Below, piece after piece: positions 22,764-30,613 of a stretch of DNA of 31,759 nucleotides (positions within the stretch are counted from its first letter, which is position 1; the number at the start of each line of letters is the position of its first letter). The notes below the pieces were generated by a model, which was not told where the DNA came from, made no database searches, and saw nothing but the letters and a program-made list of their open reading frames with translations. Both the position numbers and the translations under genes were made by a program. Origin of the DNA: an uncultured Collinsella sp. (GTDB taxonomy: Bacteria; Actinomycetota; Coriobacteriia; Coriobacteriales; Coriobacteriaceae); contig UQRW01000024.1 in the NCBI GenBank assembly GCA_900543515.1, positions 1 to 31,759 of the forward strand. The letters are read 5' to 3'.

Positions 22764-23990
22764 ATGGATTTTTCTCCGGCGGATCTGTTCCGTTCAACCA
22801 AGACCGGCTCTCGCAGCAGCCTGGACCGTGTCAACAAGCAACTTTCGGCCTCGCGCGGCACGTTTCGCCAAAAGGTGCATATCGGTGTGCTCGTGGCTAC
22901 TGTGGCGCTCGTCGCCTACGGTGCCATCATTATCTGGTCGGCTTCGCAGTTTAAGGCCGATGCCTCGTTCTCACGCCATCTGCTGGGAATTGGCATCGGG
23001 GCGGTGCTGGCGGTGCTCGTCTGGCGTACCGACCTGCGCGGTATTTCCAATTTCTCGACGGCGTTGCTCGTCATCGACCTGATCGTGATCTTCTCGCCCA
23101 AGATTCCGGGTCTGTCCTATACGGGCGGTCTGGGCATGACGGGCTGGATCAAGATTCCCGGTATCGGCTTGACATTCCAGCCGGTTGAGCTTGCCAAGCT
23201 CATCACCATCTTCTTTATTGCTACGCTTGGATCGCAGTATAACGGTCGCATCGATACCGTTCGCGACTACGTCAAGCTCTGCGGCATGCTGTCCATTCCG
23301 TTTTTGGCCGTCGTTGCCATGGGCGACCTGGGCTCGGGCCTGGTCGTGCTGGTTTCGGGCGCCATCGTCATTTGTATGAGCGGTGCACGCCGCGAATGGG
23401 TGCTGTCGACCCTGGCCCTGCTCGTGGGCTTGGTGGCCCTCGTTCTGGCGCTCGATTCGGTCTTTGATTCGTTGCTCGGCCACGATGTGCTCATCAAGCA
23501 GTATCAGATGAACCGTCTGACGGTCTTTATCGACCCCGATAATGCCGATTCGGACGATGCCTACAACCTGCAGCAGTCGCTTATCGCCGTTGGCTCGGGC
23601 GGCTTCTTTGGTAAGGGTTTGGGCCATGCGACGCAGTCGGCCGGCGGCTTTCTGCCTGAGTTCCACACCGACTTCGTCTTCGCCTTTTTGTCCGAGACCT
23701 TTGGTTTTTGCGGTTCCTTTTTTCTCTTGTGCCTCTACGTGCTGCTGATCTTTTCGACGATTCGCGTCGCCTTTAAGTGTGAGTCGCTGTTCCTGCGTCT
23801 GTCGTGCGTAGGTATCGTCGGCATGTGGGCATTCCAGACCTTCGAGAACATCGGCATGTGCATCGGCATGATGCCGATTACCGGTATTCCGCTACCGTTT
23901 ATTAGCTTCGGTTCGTCTTCGATGATGATCCAGCTGCTGACGGTGGGTATCGTACAATCCATATGGCGGCATCGTTCGGGCGCCGCGTAA
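22764..23990 (+). CDS. rodA: Peptidoglycan glycosyltransferase RodA (SEDS family)
   Basis: A SEDS polymerase that builds glycan strands from lipid II together with PBP2; 408 residues, about ten membrane segments. Signature regions are GLTFQPVELAKL (135-146), the catalytic loop FLPEFHTDFVFAF (296-308) with Asp303, and FENIGMCIGMMPITGIPLPF (360-379). The usual QPDLG block reads MGDLGSG (186-192), a small departure. The cytoplasmic N terminus is about 37 residues before the first helix. AGGAGG overlaps the end of PBP2, 5 nt before the ATG. Confidence 0.97.
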   Translation: MDFSPADLFRSTKTGSRSSLDRVNKQLSASRGTFRQKVHIGVLVATVALVAYGAIIIWSASQFKADASFSRHLLGIGIGAVLAVLVWRTDLRGISNFSTALLVIDLIVIFSPKIPGLSYTGGLGMTGWIKIPGIGLTFQPVELAKLITIFFIATLGSQYNGRIDTVRDYVKLCGMLSIPFLAVVAMGDLGSGLVVLVSGAIVICMSGARREWVLSTLALLVGLVALVLALDSVFDSLLGHDVLIKQYQMNRLTVFIDPDNADSDDAYNLQQSLIAVGSGGFFGKGLGHATQSAGGFLPEFHTDFVFAFLSETFGFCGSFFLLCLYVLLIFSTIRVAFKCESLFLRLSCVGIVGMWAFQTFENIGMCIGMMPITGIPLPFISFGSSSMMIQLLTVGIVQSIWRHRSGAA

Positions 23991-24008
23991 CCGCTGGAGG
24001 GGTTTGCT

Positions 24009-24938
24009 ATGAAAATTCCCGTAGATAAGCTGACCCGCGCTTTTAAGATGGGCGCGTCCGTTAAGAAGGATTCCGATACGCCGGTGCGCGTCTCGGTCTA
24101 TCTGGATTCGTCCGCCTCGCGCTTTCTGGCCGAGACGGTGCGTGACGCCTTTGTGCCGCAGACGACCTCGGGCATTGTGCGCGTCGAGCGTCTGGGGGAG
24201 GAGCGAATTGCTCCAAAGACCGATACCGATGTGGTGCTGGTGCTCTCGTGTGGTTCCGACCGCTTGGAGAGTGCCGTGCAGGAGCTCGTGATCGCCGGCG
24301 CGCCCGTGTGCGTGCTTGCCGAGTCTGCTGTGGAGGTGCCGTTTATCGAGGAGTCCACGCCCATGCTCGGTGTGGTGGCGGCAACCGATAAGACGTATCT
24401 GCTCGAGACGCTTGCCCGCTGGATTCTCGATCGCACCGACAAGGAAACGGCTTTTGCGGCGAACTTTGCCTTCATGCGCATCGCGGCGGCCAATCGTATC
24501 ATCACCTCGTGTGCGCTCACCAATATGGCGACCGGGGCTTTGGTGTTTTTGCCGGGCACCGATTATCCTGTTATGGCGCTGGCGCAGGTGGGCATGCTCT
24601 TTGAGCTCGCTGCCGTCTTTGGACGCGGCATTAAGCCTGAGCGCGGCTACGAGGTCGCGGGCGTGCTTGCCGGCGGTCTTGTGATCCGCGCGGTCACCCG
24701 CGCGCTCGTCAAGCAGACGCCGCATATTGGGTTTGCCGTCAAGGCGCTCGCTGCTGCCGCGGGCACCTATGGCATGGGCCGTGCGCTCGTTTCGCTCTAC
24801 GAGCGCGATGTCGACTACAGCCGTGCTAACGAGGTGGTCACTGCCACGTTTTCCCGCGTTCGCGATCTGGTGACTGCGGTCGCGGGCGCTACCCGTCCTA
24901 TGGCGTCCTATCAGGACGCATCAGATCTCGCTGCTTAG
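24009..24938 (+). CDS. Uncharacterised membrane-associated protein, DUF697-like C-terminal region
   Basis: 309 residues, not recognised with certainty. The N-terminal half (about 25-145) alternates strands and helices like a Rossmann-type or receiver-like domain (VRVSVYLDSSASRFLAETV, DVVLVLSCGSDRLESAVQEL, GAPVCVLAES), but has no Walker or metal motif that I can see. The C-terminal half is hydrophobic (about 163-205 and 215-263): NMATGALVFLPGTDYPVMAL followed by AQVGMLFELAAVFGRG resembles DUF697/YcjF proteins. The ATG follows GGAGGGG by 7 nt, and the gene sits 18 nt after rodA and 10 nt before the radical-SAM gene, so it should be co-expressed with the elongasome. Confidence 0.8.
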   Translation: MKIPVDKLTRAFKMGASVKKDSDTPVRVSVYLDSSASRFLAETVRDAFVPQTTSGIVRVERLGEERIAPKTDTDVVLVLSCGSDRLESAVQELVIAGAPVCVLAESAVEVPFIEESTPMLGVVAATDKTYLLETLARWILDRTDKETAFAANFAFMRIAAANRIITSCALTNMATGALVFLPGTDYPVMALAQVGMLFELAAVFGRGIKPERGYEVAGVLAGGLVIRAVTRALVKQTPHIGFAVKALAAAAGTYGMGRALVSLYERDVDYSRANEVVTATFSRVRDLVTAVAGATRPMASYQDASDLAA

Positions 24939-24948
24939 GGGTTTTCCG

Positions 24949-26826
24949 TTGCGCGTTGCATACCAAGACTGTTTTCATTTAATTGAGCCGTTGCTCGCCA
25001 AGGTCGAGAAGCCGAGTCGCTATATCGATCACGAGTGGGGCACGCTTTCCAAGGCCGATGCCGACTACCGTTGCTGCCTGATCTACCCGGATGTGTACGA
25101 GGTCGGTCTGCCCAACCAGGGCATCGCCATCCTCTACAACATCCTTAACCAGGCCGAGGGCATCTCCTGCGAGCGCGGCTATGTGCCGTGGCCCGATATG
25201 GGTGACGCCATGCGCGAGGCAGGCATTCCGCTGCTGTCGCTCGAGGGTGCAGCGCCGGTCGCTTCGTTTGATATCGTCGGCCTGCATGTGCCGCACGAGA
25301 TGGCGGTGACGAACTTCCTCGAGGCACTCGACCTCGCTGGTATTCCGCTGTTAGCGGCTGACCGCACCGAGGACGACCCCATTATCATCGCCGGCGGCCC
25401 CTCGGTGTACAACCCCGAGCCGTACGCGGCCTTCTTCGATGTTATCCTCATCGGCGAGGGCGAGGAATCGCTGCTCGAGACCTGCCAGTTGCATCGCCGT
25501 CTGCGTGACGAAGGAGTCCCGCGCGCGCAGATTGTCGAGCAGCTTGCATCCATTGCCGGCAACTACGTGCCGTCGCTCTATGAGGTTTGTCACGACGAGC
25601 CCTGCTCGCCGCATGGCTACACCGTGCCGCGTGAGGGCAAGGATGCGCCGACCGTGGTCTACAAGCGCGTCGTCGAGGATTTCGGCGCCACGAATCCGCT
25701 GTCGCAGTCGTGCGTGCCCTATGCGCAGCTGGTCCACGACCGCCTGTCTATCGAGATCCTGCGCGGCTGCGCCCGCGGCTGTCGTTTTTGCCAGGCCGGC
25801 ATGACGTATCGCCCGGTGCGTGAGCGCTCGGCCGACCAGATCGTCTCGTCGGTGATTCAGGGTCTGGAAAAGACCGGCTATGACGAGGTATCGCTGACCT
25901 CGCTCTCCACGACCGACCACTCCTGCATTCGCGATGTGCTCGGCAGGCTCAACCATCGCCTGGAGGATACGGGTATTCGCGTGTCTATTCCGTCGCAGCG
26001 CCTGGATTCGTTTGGCGTGGATATGGCCGAGTCGGTCGCCGGCGAAAAGAAGGGCGGACTGACGTTCGCGCCCGAGGCCGGCAGCCAGCGCATGCGCGAC
26101 ATCATTAACAAGAACGTGACCGAGGAGGACCTGGACCGTGCGGCCAAGGCGGCCTTCGAGGCCGGTTGGAACCGCATGAAGCTCTACTTTATGATGGGCC
26201 TTCCCGGCGAGCGCGACGAGGACATCGTGGCCATCGCCAATCTGGCCGATCACGTGCTGGAGCTCGGTCGTTCCGTGGTGCCCAAGGCTCGTCGCGGCTC
26301 GATCTCGGTGTCGATCTCGGTTTCGGTCTTTATCCCCAAGGCTGCCACGCCGTTCCAGTGGTGCCCGCAGCTCGACTACGACGACGTCAAGCGTCGCCAG
26401 AAGCTGCTCATCACGAGCGTTCGCAACCGTGCCGTCCGCGTTCATTACCACGATGCCGAGACCTCGCTCATCGAGGCTGCGCTGTCCCGCGCCGGTCGTG
26501 ACATGACGCCCGTCATCATCGACGCTTGGCGCTCGGGCTCTCGCTTTGACGCCTGGGTAGAGCATTTCTCGCTCGATAACTGGAAGGAAGCTGCTGCCAA
26601 AAACGGCATCGACCTCAATGAGCTCGTGCACCTGCCCTACGAGTTGGACTGGCGCCTGCCGTGGGAGCACGTGAGCCCCGGCTGCACGCGCGGCTTCCTC
26701 GAGCGCGAGTACCGTCGCTCGCTCGAGGGCGTCACGACTCCCGACTGCACCCGCACGTCGTGCACCGGCTGCGGGATCTGCCCCACGCTCCACGCCAAGA
26801 ATGTATTGATGGGTGATCGCGCATGA
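24949..26826 (+). CDS. B12-binding-like radical SAM protein (TIGR03960 type)
   Basis: A 625-residue radical-SAM protein of unknown reaction. The 4Fe-4S motif is Cys274-x3-Cys278-x2-Cys281 (in RGCARGCRFCQAG). The N-terminal third (CLIYPDVYEVGLPNQGIAIL and following) resembles B12-binding/Rossmann domains of this class. A further Cys set near the C terminus (Cys600, 605, 608, 611 in CTRTSCTGCGICP) could bind a second cluster or zinc. TTG start at 24949 with AGGGG 7 nt upstream. It overlaps the DUF2344 gene by four nucleotides (ATGA). The two are neighbours or fused in many Gram-positives, which suggests a shared task in RNA or ribosome metabolism given rplU-rpmA-obgE next door. Confidence 0.9.
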   Translation: MRVAYQDCFHLIEPLLAKVEKPSRYIDHEWGTLSKADADYRCCLIYPDVYEVGLPNQGIAILYNILNQAEGISCERGYVPWPDMGDAMREAGIPLLSLEGAAPVASFDIVGLHVPHEMAVTNFLEALDLAGIPLLAADRTEDDPIIIAGGPSVYNPEPYAAFFDVILIGEGEESLLETCQLHRRLRDEGVPRAQIVEQLASIAGNYVPSLYEVCHDEPCSPHGYTVPREGKDAPTVVYKRVVEDFGATNPLSQSCVPYAQLVHDRLSIEILRGCARGCRFCQAGMTYRPVRERSADQIVSSVIQGLEKTGYDEVSLTSLSTTDHSCIRDVLGRLNHRLEDTGIRVSIPSQRLDSFGVDMAESVAGEKKGGLTFAPEAGSQRMRDIINKNVTEEDLDRAAKAAFEAGWNRMKLYFMMGLPGERDEDIVAIANLADHVLELGRSVVPKARRGSISVSISVSVFIPKAATPFQWCPQLDYDDVKRRQKLLITSVRNRAVRVHYHDAETSLIEAALSRAGRDMTPVIIDAWRSGSRFDAWVEHFSLDNWKEAAAKNGIDLNELVHLPYELDWRLPWEHVSPGCTRGFLEREYRRSLEGVTTPDCTRTSCTGCGICPTLHAKNVLMGDRA

Positions 26827-27635
26827 GTGAGCGCCTGACCGACAACCCCACGCTCTTTAGACTTCGTGTTCGCTATGGCAAGCGCGATCGCCTTAAGTAC
26901 CTGGGCCATCTCGAAGTGATCCATACCATTGAGCGCATCGTGCGCCGTGCGGGACTTCCCTATGCCGTCACGCAGGGCTTCTCTCCGCACATGCGCGTGG
27001 GCTTCTCTTCGGCGCTACCGGTTGGTACGTCGTCGACCTGCGAGTGGTATGACCTGTTTATGACCGAGTTCGTGGCGCTCGACGAGGCGTTTGAGCGCCT
27101 GGCTGCGGCGTCTCCGGCCGATCTGGCGCCCATCGAGGCGGCGTACATCGACGTGCGCACGCCGGCATTGACGGCGCAGCTCACGCGCCTGTCGTATCGC
27201 ATCGACTTACACCTGGATCCCGAGGCGCCCGTAAGCGCCGACGAGGTGCGTCGTGCGATCGACACGCTGCGCGCGGATCATGGCATCGACTACGCGCGCG
27301 GCAAAAAGAGCAAGCGCTTGGATTTGGATCACACGCTCGTTGGCTATGAGCTCACGGCGGGGGAGCGCCCGGACCATTTGGTGCTCATGCTCGACACCCA
27401 TGCCGACAACGAGGGCTCCATGCGTCCGGAAATTTTGCTTTCCGCTGCTGATGTTTTGTTGCAGGGCTTGACCCCGGGCGTGGATGCACCTATTGTTTCC
27501 ACCGGTATGCAAGACCTCGTGACCATCTGCTCCTACGATGTCGAGCGTCAGAATCAAGCATGCGAGGACGACGAGGGCCGACTCGTCAGCCCCATACCTG
27601 TGCGAACTTGTGGATTTGCTCCACATACTCGTTGA
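26823..27635 (+). CDS. Radical-SAM-linked protein, DUF2344 (TIGR03936 type)
   Basis: 270 residues. The opening RLRVRYGKRDRLKYLGHLEVIHTIERIVRRAG-like block, split here as RVRYGKRDRLKYLGHLE (30 residues in) and RRAGLPYAVTQGFSPHMRVG, is the hallmark of the DUF2344 family. FSSALPVGTSSTCEW follows. It is always linked to the upstream type of radical-SAM gene and is thought to bind its substrate or partner RNA; this is family context, not demonstrated. Start codon overlaps the previous stop (ATGA), implying coupled translation. The stop lies within the promoter of rplU. Confidence 0.9.
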   Translation: MSERLTDNPTLFRLRVRYGKRDRLKYLGHLEVIHTIERIVRRAGLPYAVTQGFSPHMRVGFSSALPVGTSSTCEWYDLFMTEFVALDEAFERLAAASPADLAPIEAAYIDVRTPALTAQLTRLSYRIDLHLDPEAPVSADEVRRAIDTLRADHGIDYARGKKSKRLDLDHTLVGYELTAGERPDHLVLMLDTHADNEGSMRPEILLSAADVLLQGLTPGVDAPIVSTGMQDLVTICSYDVERQNQACEDDEGRLVSPIPVRTCGFAPHTR

Positions 27636-27660
27636 CGGGGGTATTTTCGCCTGCTACTAT
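27632..27660 (+). promoter_or_regulatory. Promoter of the rplU-rpmA operon
   Basis: TTGACG (27632-27637) and TACTAT (27655-27660) are separated by 17 bp. The -35 overlaps the DUF2344 stop codon. The 5' leader before rplU would be about 35 nt; no clear structured leader is seen in it. Confidence 0.75.
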
Positions 27661-27702
27661 ATTCGGCTGTTGCACTAACTGATGCATGAAGGGCAAGTAA
27701 AC

Positions 27703-28077
27703 ATGTACGCAATCGTTAACACGGGCGGCAAGCAGTACAAGGTCGCCACCGACGATGTCATCACCGTCGAGAAGATCGAGGGCAATGAGGGCGACAAGGT
27801 CACCCTGCCGGTTATCTTCCTCAACGATGGTAAGAAGATCGTCACCGATCCCGACAAGCTGGCCAAGGCCAAGGTTACCGCTCAGATCGTTGAGCAGTTC
27901 AAGGGCGAGAAGCAGCTGGTCTTCAAGTTCCACAAGCGCAAGCGCTATCGTCGTCTGAAGGGTCACCGTCAGCAGCTCACCAAGCTGAAGATCGTGAAGG
28001 TTCAGGCTACCTCCCGCGCCAAGAAGGCTGTCAAGGCAGAGGCTGAGGCTGTTGCCGAGGCTCCCGTCGCCGAGTAG
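27703..28077 (+). CDS. rplU: 50S ribosomal protein bL21
   Basis: Large-subunit protein that binds 23S rRNA and contacts bL20. The 124-residue protein starts at the family-typical MYAIVNTGGKQYKV, so ATG 27703 is used rather than an in-frame ATG at 27682. The basic block FKFHKRKRYRRLKGHRQQ contacts rRNA. A 17-residue Ala/Glu-rich extension (about 108-124) follows the usual end, as in several actinobacterial L21 proteins. Spacing of AAGGG to the start is long (about 11 nt). Confidence 0.98.
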   Translation: MYAIVNTGGKQYKVATDDVITVEKIEGNEGDKVTLPVIFLNDGKKIVTDPDKLAKAKVTAQIVEQFKGEKQLVFKFHKRKRYRRLKGHRQQLTKLKIVKVQATSRAKKAVKAEAEAVAEAPVAE

Positions 28078-28110
28078 ATTACACTCGTAACGAAAGAGTA
28101 GGTATACACA

Positions 28111-28368
28111 ATGGCACACAAAAAAGGACTCGGTTCCTCCCGTAATGGCCGTGACTCCCGCGGTCAGCGCCTTGGCACGAAGCGCTATGCCGGCCAGACG
28201 GTAACCACGGGCACGATTCTCGTCCGTCAGCACGGCACGCACATCCACCCGGGTGAGAACGTTGGCCGTGGTAAGGACGACACGCTGTTCGCGCTGGTCG
28301 ACGGTACCGTTGAGTTCCACAAGGGTATCAAGCACAGGGTCAGCGTACGCCCGCTCGCGAACGCGTAA
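28111..28368 (+). CDS. rpmA: 50S ribosomal protein bL27
   Basis: 85 residues. Large-subunit protein whose N terminus reaches towards the peptidyl transferase centre. The start MAHKKGLGSSRNGRDSRGQ is the mature form: it lacks the short N-terminal extension that many Firmicutes cleave with the Prp protease. RPLANA-type ending and the central GTILVRQHGTHIHPG and VGRGKDDTLFALVDG blocks are canonical. It starts 33 nt after rplU, behind GAAAGAGTAGG. Confidence 0.99.
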   Translation: MAHKKGLGSSRNGRDSRGQRLGTKRYAGQTVTTGTILVRQHGTHIHPGENVGRGKDDTLFALVDGTVEFHKGIKHRVSVRPLANA

Positions 28369-28393
28369 TTCACCCTTCATAGAGCACATATGT

Positions 28394-28438
28394 GGGAGGC
28401 ACTTGAGTTTTAGGATTCAAGGGTCTCCCTCTTTTTTG
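28394..28438 (+). terminator. Intrinsic terminator between rpmA and obgE
   Basis: GGGAGGCACTTGA (28394-28406) pairs with TTCAAGGGTCTCCC (28416-28429) with one mismatch and one wobble, followed by CTTTTTT (28431-28437). It ends three nucleotides before the obgE Shine-Dalgarno site. Confidence 0.85.
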
Positions 28439-28453
28439 TAGGAGGCGATTCTG

Positions 28454-29920
28454 TTGTCACAGTTCACCGATATCAGCCGCATTAACGTGTGCGGCGGCGA
28501 CGGCGGAGCCGGATGCATGTCGTTTAGGCGCGAGGCATTTGTCCCCAAGGGCGGCCCCGATGGCGGCGACGGCGGTCGTGGCGGCAATGTCGTCATCCAG
28601 GCCGATGCTCAGCTGTCTTCGCTGATCGATTACCGCTTTAAGCATCACTTTCGCGCCGAGCGCGGCACGCACGGGCAGGGTGCCCGTCGTAACGGCAAGA
28701 GCGGCGAGGACCTGATTCTCAAGGTCCCTATGGGTACCGTGGTGCGCGAGCTCGACCCCGAGACGCAGACCCCGATGTTCGAGATTGCCGATCTGGTGCA
28801 TGATGGCGAGCGCGTTGTCGTGGCCCCTGGTGGCGCCGGTGGTCTCGGCAATACGCACTTTGTGACGTCGGTGCGCCGCGCGCCCGCGTTCGCCCAGCTG
28901 GGCGAGCCGGCCGAGGAGCACTGGATTGAGCTCGAGATGAAGCTCATGGCCGATGCCGCGCTCGTGGGCTTCCCCTCGGTGGGTAAGTCATCTCTCATCG
29001 CGCGCATGAGTGCCGCCCGCCCCAAGATCGCCGACTACCCGTTTACCACGCTCGTGCCGAATCTCGGCATGGTGCGTGCCGGCGAATATTCTTACGTCGT
29101 TGCCGACGTTCCCGGTTTGATCGAGGGCGCGAGCGAGGGCAAGGGCCTGGGTCACCAGTTCCTGCGCCACATTGAGCGTACGGCTCTGATCATGCATGTC
29201 GTCGACATGACGGGTGGTTTTGAGGATCGCGATCCGGTCGAGGATTATCGCATCATCAACCGCGAGCTCGAGCAGTATGGCGCCGAGCTTTCGGAGCGTC
29301 CGCAGATCGTTGTTGCCAACAAGTGCGACGCGCCGGGCACGGCCGATAAGATTGCCGACCTCAAGCGCGCAGCGCTCGACGATGGACATATGTTCTTTGC
29401 CGTGTCTGCCGTGACGGGCGCCGGCCTCAACACGCTGATGCTTGCCGTGGGCGAGCAGGTGGCTAAGCTGCGCGCCGAGTTGGCTGTCTCGGATGAGCCG
29501 GTCGTTCTGCGCGACGATGAATGGGAGCGCCGCCGCCTGCAGCGCGAGAAGCGTTTCCGCATTGTCCAGGAAGAGCCCGGTGCCTTCCGCGTGGTCGGTC
29601 GTGCCATTGAGCGTATGGTCATCCAGACCGACTGGGTAAACGAGGAAGCCGCCATTTACCTGCAGCATAAGTTTGCGCGTATGGGTGTTGACGACGCGCT
29701 CGAGAAGGCCGGTTGCCGTGCGGGCGACGAGGTCCGCATTTGCCAGCGCGCCTTTGACTTTGAGGGCGCCGAGGACTTCTCGGAGTACGAGGAGCTCGAG
29801 GATGCTGGCGAGGACGTTGCCGTTGAAGCCATTGACGTGGCCGATGCTGCGGATGAGGGAGTCGAGGTTGTCGATGCGGCGGATGCCGCGGACGATACCG
29901 AGACACCGGAGGGCGAGTAA
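28454..29920 (+). CDS. obgE: GTPase Obg (ribosome assembly)
   Basis: 488 residues. The glycine-rich Obg fold (1-158, with GGDGGAGCMSFRRE and GGPDGGDGGRGGNV) is followed by the G domain: G1 GFPSVGKSS (172-180), G2 TT (198-199), G3 DVPG (218-221), G4 NKCD (289-292), G5 SAV (318-320). The C-terminal OCT domain covers about 368-438. The last 50 residues are strongly acidic with Asp/Ala repeats. It binds the 50S subunit late in assembly and links to ppGpp and growth control. TTG start at 28454 is set by AGGAGG 8 nt upstream. Confidence 0.98.
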   Translation: MSQFTDISRINVCGGDGGAGCMSFRREAFVPKGGPDGGDGGRGGNVVIQADAQLSSLIDYRFKHHFRAERGTHGQGARRNGKSGEDLILKVPMGTVVRELDPETQTPMFEIADLVHDGERVVVAPGGAGGLGNTHFVTSVRRAPAFAQLGEPAEEHWIELEMKLMADAALVGFPSVGKSSLIARMSAARPKIADYPFTTLVPNLGMVRAGEYSYVVADVPGLIEGASEGKGLGHQFLRHIERTALIMHVVDMTGGFEDRDPVEDYRIINRELEQYGAELSERPQIVVANKCDAPGTADKIADLKRAALDDGHMFFAVSAVTGAGLNTLMLAVGEQVAKLRAELAVSDEPVVLRDDEWERRRLQREKRFRIVQEEPGAFRVVGRAIERMVIQTDWVNEEAAIYLQHKFARMGVDDALEKAGCRAGDEVRICQRAFDFEGAEDFSEYEELEDAGEDVAVEAIDVADAADEGVEVVDAADAADDTETPEGE

Positions 29921-29923
29921 GCC

Positions 29924-30601
29924 ATGTCGCTGCGCGGTGGAATCGGTTTGCCCGAGCTTCCTCTAGAGGACGGGCAGGAGTTTAGGCTCGGTATTATGGG
30001 TGGCACCTTTGATCCCATCCATTACGGGCACCTGGTGACCGCCGAGCAGGCGCGCGAGTCGCTCGACTTGGACGCTGTGCTCTTTATGCCGGCGGGCTCT
30101 CCTGCCTTTAAGCTTGACAAGCCGGTGACGCCTGCCGAGGACCGTTATGCCATGACGGTCCTCGCCACCGCTGCGAACCCGGCCTTTTTGGCGAGCCGGT
30201 TCGAGATCGACCGCCCGGGCGTAACCTATACGGCCGATACGCTTTATGCCCTTCGCGACTTTTACCCGCCGCAGGTAAAGCTCTACTTTATTACGGGCGC
30301 CGACGCGATTATCGATATTGTGACTTGGCATGATGCCGAACGAATCGCTGAGCTTGCTACCTTTATTGCGGCGACGCGACCGGGCTTTGATATCGATACG
30401 GCGCGTGCCCGAATCAAAGAGTCGGGGCTGCCGTTCGACGTGCGCTATATTCAGATTCCGGCGCTGGCGATCAGCTCGACGAACATTCGCAAGCGTGTTG
30501 CCCGCGGTATGAGCGTGCGCTATCTTACGAGCGAGTCCGTGCTCGGCTACATTCGCAAACGCAGGCTATATGCCGATTTGGGCCAAGAAGATTTTGAGTG
30601 A
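29924..30601 (+). CDS. nadD: Nicotinate-nucleotide adenylyltransferase
   Basis: 225 residues; makes deamido-NAD from nicotinate mononucleotide and ATP. The nucleotidyltransferase motif GGTFDPIHYGH is at 26-36 and the second motif ISSTNIRKR lies near 196-204. The first 20 residues (to QEFRLGIMGG) are longer than in most homologues, but the GGAGG at the end of obgE supports ATG 29924. It lies three nucleotides after obgE and overlaps the yqeK leader. Confidence 0.97.
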   Translation: MSLRGGIGLPELPLEDGQEFRLGIMGGTFDPIHYGHLVTAEQARESLDLDAVLFMPAGSPAFKLDKPVTPAEDRYAMTVLATAANPAFLASRFEIDRPGVTYTADTLYALRDFYPPQVKLYFITGADAIIDIVTWHDAERIAELATFIAATRPGFDIDTARARIKESGLPFDVRYIQIPALAISSTNIRKRVARGMSVRYLTSESVLGYIRKRRLYADLGQEDFE

Positions 30602-30613
30602 TGGGGGTCTACG

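Noticed and set aside
27609..27626. TGTGGA-TTTGC-TCCACA hairpin near the end of the DUF2344 gene
   Set aside because: Six pairs inside coding sequence with no T-run; likely chance.
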